Part shown: positions 59,042-64,000 of the stretch, piece by piece
Layout: every line of letters starts with the position of its first letter
How positions within the stretch are numbered: position 1 is the first letter of the stretch
Assembly (NCBI GenBank): GCA_030549495.1
Contig: JAUIRK010001052.1
Span: forward strand, 2,542,001 to 2,606,000
DNA: 64,000 nucleotides
Reading direction: 5' to 3'
Source: Nectonema munidae
Taxonomy: Eukaryota > Nematomorpha > Nectonematoida > Nectonematidae
Position numbers and translations under genes: made by a program
Notes under the pieces: generated by a model
What the model saw: the letters and a program-made list of their open reading frames with translations, nothing else
Told to the model about the DNA's origin: nothing
Database searches by the model: none

Positions 59042-59650
59042 TAAATTTTAATATTCTTAATTAAAAAATCTGTAAAATTGTCTAAATTTTAACATAAAAA
59101 TAAATATGATTATTTAAAGCTTACTTTTTAGAAATAAAATGATTTGAGAACGACTTACAAGCAATTTTGAAATTAGAAGTTTTACTATTAAAAAAATTTA
59201 GTGCAGTTTTCCAAAAAAAACAATTGTTGTTGAATTAGAGCGAATTAAATAAAATAAAATATATTTTTAAAATAAAAAAATATAAAATAAAAATTATTTG
59301 TTGAAAAAATTCTGGCAACTTAAAAAAAATTTTTTATGAGGATTTAGTGTAGGGATAGTTATCCATAAAGGTGTTCTAACGAATCCACACTCGTAACAAA
59401 TTTATAAAATAGCATTTTATCGATAAGGGCATAAAATTTTGAGATTTAAATTAAAATATAAGCAATTGTCTTTTATTTAGAAGGCTATGAAAAATTTTGC
59501 AGGAAACCAAATTTTTTGATAGGAAAGCAACATATTTATCCAAATTATTAAAAACATGATGATGGGGTTTTGAAAATGCCTGTCAGCATTTATTGAGTAT
59601 ACACGAAAACATGAATTTTAAGGACCAAAATTGATTGGCATTGATTAAGT
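59042..59650. other. AT-rich flank, no element ends seen
   Basis: Upstream flank of the 57.4-59.0 kb coding relic. No promoter, terminal repeat or gene was recognised. Confidence 0.3.
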
Positions 59651-59659
59651 TGTATAATC

Positions 59660-60020
59660 TAGAGATGTATCGGATATGATTTTTTTTGCATCCACAGATG
59701 TGGATATCAAATTTGACATCCTAGCGAATGCAAATGCAGATATCATATGTGATATTCCAAGCAAACTGAAGTTTTATCCTTCTTAAAAATTTAGAGAGAT
59801 GTCAAATGTCAATGTATACATGTTATTATAAAGACGTTCTTATCATAAAAATTTTGGATAAAGTAAAATTAAAAAATTCCTAAAAATACTTTGTGGTAAA
59901 TAGAAAAAAGAAAAATATTTCAATATTGCGGATGCGAATGTTGAAACCTAAATAATCAGCGGATGTGAATTAAAAATCTTTGTGGACAATCCGCATCTGC
60001 GAATATCCGATACATCTCTA
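59660..60020. mobile_element. hAT miniature element, 361 bp, 18-bp TIRs
   Basis: Flanked by perfect 8-bp duplications GTATAATC (59652-59659 and 60021-60028). Both ends read TAGAGATGTATCGGATAT in inverted orientation, 18 of 18. The interior has repeated 'gcatccg/gcggatg' words and no coding. Identical ends and duplication indicate a recent insertion. Confidence 0.95.
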
Positions 60021-60059
60021 GTATAATCGTAAAGAATTCATTCAAGGTGTTTTTCAAAA

Positions 60060-60780
60060 TACCTGTCTCTAAGTAAATCGTTAATATACAGTCGAACCAG
60101 GGACGCACATCCCAAAGCATATACTTACAGAAACTAAACACATGATTTTCCCGCAGCTAAAATCCACGGAGAAGCAAAAAAACCCAGATGCACGACTATA
60201 CGTTACCTTTCTTCTGTTTTCCTCGTTTCTAGTCAACCTTCACGCCAGTTTATCTAACTAGTTTCTTGTCATTTCTTCCAGACATACCAGATCCGTTACG
60301 GCCAGTGCGCTTGCTTATAAAGAAACGAGTCACACTGCTCCACCAGTAAAAGAGGATATAATGTAGTGACTATGCCTATAGAGGAGATAATGTAGTGACT
60401 ATGCATATGTCCCTCTCAGCCACGTTCGACATCCCTCAGTCTCCGCATGCAACTTCCATGGCTGTTCAAGGATGAGGCTAAAGTACTGTCTCTACTGATT
60501 TTACACTCTCAGCTATTCTGTGAGGAATACCCGTCAGCCATCCGTCATCCAAAAGATCGTGCCATTTTTTGCCTGCTCTACAGGATTGATGAAGCCGCAA
60601 ATACCAAGCCTCAACGATGTTCCTCGCCTAAAGATCACCGCAGCCGCTATTATTGCCGACCAGAGCGATGATGGAAGATTGGCAGTAACCAGAATTTCGA
60701 AGGTACCCGAAGCACAACCACGCTTTCAGGCCTTAAATATCCGGCTTAACTACCACCCTGGCTGAAAGGACTCAAGGGGA
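60060..60780 (+). other. GC-richer block of unknown origin
   Basis: This block stands out from the AT-rich surroundings. It starts near 'accagggacgcacatccc', which resembles the terminus of the 15845-17182 hAT, but no partner end was seen. A direct repeat of 'ataatgtagtgactatgc' occurs twice (about 60358 and 60388). The frames at 60447-60765 overlap in two registers with no domain. It could be a repeat fragment of any class. Confidence 0.35.
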
Positions 60781-61719
60781 TTAGAACTTAAAACACCGAG
60801 GGAATTGAAAATGGGAAAAGGAAAAATTCATCCAGTGATACATCTTCTTTTAGAAGGAATTATTTTACAATGGATTTTGTTTATCTCTCTGAAGGAAGAA
60901 ATATTACTGATGATAACTATTTTTGATGTTTCACTTAAAAAAGGGTTTTTTAAAATACTTAATATTGGTAAAATGAGAAAATTTAAAAAATCCAAAACTA
61001 TTCTAAAGCAAGGTACACCCATTTTTTGATAATGATAATGTAAATTTAGGCTTTTTTAAAAATAAAAAGCCAGTAGACTACATATAGGATAAAAGTTAAA
61101 GAAGGAGGTAGCGGAAAAACATTAAAATTCTAAAGACAAAAAATCGTGTATATTTGCTCTCAAAAAAGTAGGGAAAGTAAAGTCTAAAGGCCTTTTTCTT
61201 TTGTTTAGAATATATTCGATGCGGCACATTTTAATTCTAATTCTAAAAAAGATACCCACTCCCATGCTTTTAGGTACACGGAAAGCAAATTCTATTCAAC
61301 GTACAATGTAAAATATCTAGTAGAAGTGTGGAGTCGAGTTTGTTTTTTGAATTAGAATTTTACTCCCAACACGTAAAATGAAAATACGAATTTAACTCCA
61401 CAGGGCTTTTTCTTATATATAACATTAATGTAATATATACACGACATGCATTTCATTACATATCTTAGGAGTTTCTTTTTTTGAGAAATAGATCATATTA
61501 GATTAGCTTCATTTTTCAATCTTTGACACTAACAGCAATTTTTTAATCCAATTATTTTTTATAATCATATAACAACTTTGCTTGAAATAAACAGTATCAT
61601 GACGTGTTCGCTTTTTTTTTATAAATTATTATTTAGTGGCAGAAGTAGTACATAGATGGGTGAGTAAGGTTAGTTAGCTACTGTGTTTCGATAACGCAAG
61701 GTCTTGGGCCCACTACACC

Positions 61720-63382
61720 ATCAACACTCCTTTTCTAATGACTCGATACAAGCGGGCAATTCTGCCTTCTCGATGAAAAGACCACACGGTAGCACTACCT
61801 TTACGCCTTTTTGGATAAACCCATATTTTAGTAAAAGCAAAATTGATAAAAAAAAATATGCTATAAAGAAAATGCTAGAAGTATCACGACGTGTCAAGTT
61901 AATTCTTATTCTTTTTGAATCAGAATGCCTTATGTTTTGCTGGCAACAAAACATATGACATAATGAATATCGTTTAAAATTAAACGTTTAATCTCATATG
62001 AAGATTATCTGATTTGGATATAAAATAAAAATTGTTCATACCATATCATCGAGCAAAGATTTCTGGGATTTTACTTCGGTACCAATATCAATTGTAATCT
62101 AAAAACAAAAAATCATAGAATGGGCTGCAGATGATTGGATTATTTTTTCAAATGTTGGTAATTATAATAATCAGCCCAGTGAATATAAATAGGAAAATTA
62201 AAAGTATGTTAACCCGTTAACGACCAGAATAATCAGACGATATCTAATGTAAAGCAGAAGATTTGTATTAAAGAGTTTTGATAAACGCAGACGATTTTAT
62301 TTTTGTAAAGTCGACTATAGTCGGCATTGGGCGTTAACGGGTTAACCGGTTATCGACAACAGTCGACATATGTCGACTTTACAAAAATAAAATCGTCTGC
62401 GTTTATTAATTCTTTTTCTTCTGCTTTACATTAGATATCGTCTGATTATTCTGGTCGATAACGGGTTAATAGGCAAATACTTTTATCACTTCAAGGCTGT
62501 TTATGTAAACCACTACGATTTTAACTATTTTTAACGAAAAAAAATGTGTTAACCCTAAAAATAATGTAGTGTACATGGTGGTGTATTAACTCAGAAATGA
62601 GGTGTTATTCATGACTACCACTCACTAATCAATATATTAAGTAAATATATAGTGCAGTGGTTCCCAACCGGGGTCCATGGAAGAATTTCAAGGGGTCCAT
62701 GGAAATTCTACTTCAAACTACTTATGCTTAATCTCCTTTAATATACTTCTATTTTCCAAATCAATATAAATATATATATTTAGAGCTTTTTTAAATAAAT
62801 ATTTTCTTCCCTTTTTTAAGATTTGATATTTTGAATCTTTATGTATGCTTTTTATTAGTTACAATATTTTTGAAAAATTTATATTTTAATTGGAAAAAAA
62901 TTTTATTCACATTTTATGTCAGGCTTTACGATTTCTCTGATTTCATATAAATAAGCATACGATTTAATAAGATGACTACAATAATTTTTTGCATAAAAAT
63001 CTTTAATTAAATTTTTCGGCTCAAATTATTCAGTTGTAGGGGTCCACAGGTAAAAAAGTGACTGAAAAAGAGGGAACGGGACAAAAAAGGTTGGGAACCA
63101 CTGATATAGTGTATGTATATTATATACTTATTTTATTCATTATATTTCAAAAAAATGCATACGGTTGAAAACTCATTTTATTCTAACTTCTTAGTTTAAA
63201 AATCGTTTCTTGAACAGAGACCATTTTAAATAAGCCTTTTAAAGAACTATTGAGAGCTATTAAGTTAAAAATTTTAAAAAATACTGATTTCAAAGCAGAA
63301 ACTTTATCAGCCAGTTCTTTCACCTTTTCATCATTTTGTTCTTCAATATGAGAAAGAAGAGGAGAAGAAGAATTGTTCTGAT
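61720..63382 (-). CDS. BET1: BET1-type SNARE, partial
   Basis: BET1 is a Qc-SNARE for ER-to-Golgi transport. On the - strand, exon 63382-63285 encodes NSSSPLLSHIEEQNDEK, then VKELADKVSALKS, and ends at AAATCA|gtattt. Exon 62098-62042 follows an acceptor 'tgtttttag', encodes ITIDIGTEVKSQKSLLDDM and ends at ATG|gtatga. Phases agree, and the joined protein matches human BET1 (ENERLTESLRSKVTAIKS, LSIEIGHEVKTQNKLLAEM) closely. A third candidate exon begins at 61942 after 'tgttgccag'. It encodes SKRIRINLTRRDTSS and a strong hydrophobic segment (IFFIAYFFLSILLLLKYGF), as expected for the C-terminal anchor. It lacks the D-x-F-D-x-x-x-x-F-L part and runs to 61721, so it is less certain. The start codon exon was not found. 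The 1.19-kb intron holds elements E, F and a hAT miniature. Confidence 0.8.
61928..61964 (-). repeat. 37-bp exact repeat, copy 1
   Basis: This segment, with the core ATGTTTTGCTGGCAACAAAA, is identical over 37 nt to 63410-63446. It contains a small dyad (ATGTTTTG facing CAAAACAT). On the - strand it contains the proposed acceptor of BET1 exon 3. Confidence 0.9.
62213..62341 (-). mobile_element. TTAA miniature element E (129 bp)
   Basis: Flanked by TTAA at 62209-62212 and 62342-62345. Termini are CCCGTTAACG and its complement. The dyad at 62309-62326 (complement TGCCGACTATAGTCGACT, 7 of 9 arm positions paired) lies 15 nt from the right TTAA. It lies in the BET1 intron and shares its right TTAA with element F. 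Confidence 0.85.
62346..62465 (+). mobile_element. TTAA miniature element F (120 bp), head-to-head with E
   Basis: Begins directly after the shared TTAA (62342-62345) and ends before TTAA 62466-62469. Termini are CCGGTTATCGAC and, in complement, CCCGTTATCGAC. A perfect 18-bp palindrome AGTCGACATATGTCGACT lies at 62361-62378, again at offset 15. Beyond the palindrome it is nearly identical to E in mirror image, so the pair forms a ~250-bp near-palindrome. Confidence 0.85.
62655..63103. mobile_element. hAT miniature element, 449 bp
   Basis: Flanked by perfect 8-bp duplications ATATAGTG (62647-62654 and 63104-63111). Both ends read CAGTGGTTCCCAACC in inverted orientation, 15 of 15. The words 'ggggtccatgga' and 'ggggtccac' occur near both ends. 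It lies in the BET1 intron. Confidence 0.95.
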
Positions 63383-63409
63383 CTAAACACAATTCAAAAA
63401 ATCATATTT

Positions 63410-63446
63410 CCTTATGTTTTGCTGGCAACAAAACATATGACATAAT
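63410..63446 (-). repeat. 37-bp exact repeat, copy 2
   Basis: Identical to 61928-61964. On the - strand it lies 28 nt upstream of the BET1 exon at 63382-63285. Confidence 0.9.
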
Positions 63447-63760
63447 CTATATGCTATATAATCTATAAAGCTCTATTTAATTTACACACATTATTTACAC
63501 CTTATACCATCATAGCACACATGACCTTTCAATTGTTACACAAAATTAAATAATAAGGCTAAAATAAAAATGGAGAGAAATCCATACAATCAATTTTTCA
63601 TAATACTCATATAATATATTCCATGTTCATTAGAAATTTTTTAGTGAGTATAGTTATGACTAATTCAGATTTTGTTTCAGCTTAAAAGAACAGAAAATTT
63701 TTAGAGACCATATCACTTACATAAAATGTTTAAGAAACAAGTCAAAGTTAAATAATATAA

Positions 63761-64000
63761 ATGTTAAATTCCGAAATTCTTAAAAAAAAAACACTGTCTC
63801 TCAAAGCCTTCAAAGTTTACCTATGTCTAAAAAAGTTTTCAAAAATTATCAACAGCAAAGTAACTGGAGATAAATTATATGCCAAATTTAAAGACAAAAA
63901 TGAGCTCGAAAAAGCTTCAGAATTTCTCAATAAAAAGAATATTGACAATAATGTTCCTGATAAGAAGAGAAAAATTCATAGGCATGTAAAAAAATATACA
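63761..64000 (+). CDS. Open frame of 80 codons running off the window, unrecognised
   Basis: ATG at 63761 and open to the end of the window. The product is lysine-rich but protein-like: it holds 'SLKAFKVYLCLKKFSKII', 'KVTGDKLYAKFKDKNELEKA' and 'SEFLNKKNIDNNVPDKKRKI'. The pattern could be the ORF1 of a jockey-type LINE, which often has a 'G-x-x-L-Y-x-x-x-x' stretch ahead of its zinc knuckles. The evidence is weak and no knuckle is reached before the edge. Confidence 0.35.
   Translation, partial: MLNSEILKKKTLSLKAFKVYLCLKKFSKIINSKVTGDKLYAKFKDKNELEKASEFLNKKNIDNNVPDKKRKIHRHVKKYT

Noticed and set aside
60060-60780. A solo long terminal repeat or other retroelement piece
   Set aside because: Direct repeats and GC content are suggestive, but no paired ends or target duplication could be read.
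9810-62450. Spaced CGTCTG hexamers as a CRISPR-like or regulatory array
   Set aside because: They occur only inside the TTAA miniature elements and are part of that repeat family.
1-64000. tRNA or rRNA genes
   Set aside because: I looked for the T-arm 'ggttcgaatcc' pattern with a matching acceptor stem and for conserved rRNA words and found none.

Overview
This window is AT-rich, repeat-dense eukaryotic DNA. I infer an arthropod, most likely a crustacean such as a copepod. The grounds are two intron-bearing host genes with metazoan protein sequence, very short introns (54 and 59 nt) next to long ones, jockey-like LINE relics, and a crowd of hAT, Tigger/pogo and piggyBac transposons with their miniature derivatives. 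The species assignment is inference; the gene and transposon calls rest on motifs read in the sequence.

Two host genes are supported. A PARL-type mitochondrial rhomboid protease lies on the + strand at 2865-5965: five exons with GT/AG borders, catalytic Ser in GASG and catalytic His in DHAAHLGG. Its first and last exons were not found. A BET1-type SNARE lies on the - strand near 61.7-63.4 kb: two well supported exons and one weaker membrane-segment exon. Its large intron holds two TTAA miniature elements and one hAT miniature element. Nothing else is a convincing host gene.

The rest is a transposon graveyard with some young arrivals. From 6.0 to 10.7 kb there is a stack of elements: a Tigger element with 22-bp terminal inverted repeats encloses a decayed piggyBac relic and a miniature TTAA element, and may itself sit inside a hAT-like element. 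Further along come hammerhead-ribozyme repeats (14.4 and 49.0 kb), a satellite-carrying repeat (1, 15, 41 and 50 kb), a hAT copy with a perfect 8-bp target duplication (20.65-22.84 kb), a Tigger copy with a PCNA-box tail (23.9-25.9 kb), two piggyBac copies (35.2-37.7 and 53.9-55.9 kb), pieces of LINEs on both strands, a second decayed Tigger (45.3-47.1 kb), and a broken copy of an unclassified protein family recalled from arthropod genomes (57.4-59.0 kb).

The most unusual observation is a set of six 106-130 bp TTAA-bounded miniature elements. Each carries an approximately 18-bp dyad-symmetric sequence exactly 15 nt from one TTAA. Several copies have quite different palindromes, and each copy's two termini match each other better than they match other copies. 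The full piggyBac copy at 35.25 kb has a perfect 18-bp palindrome at the same 15-nt offset. This looks like a modular, fast-changing recognition site in one piggyBac lineage.
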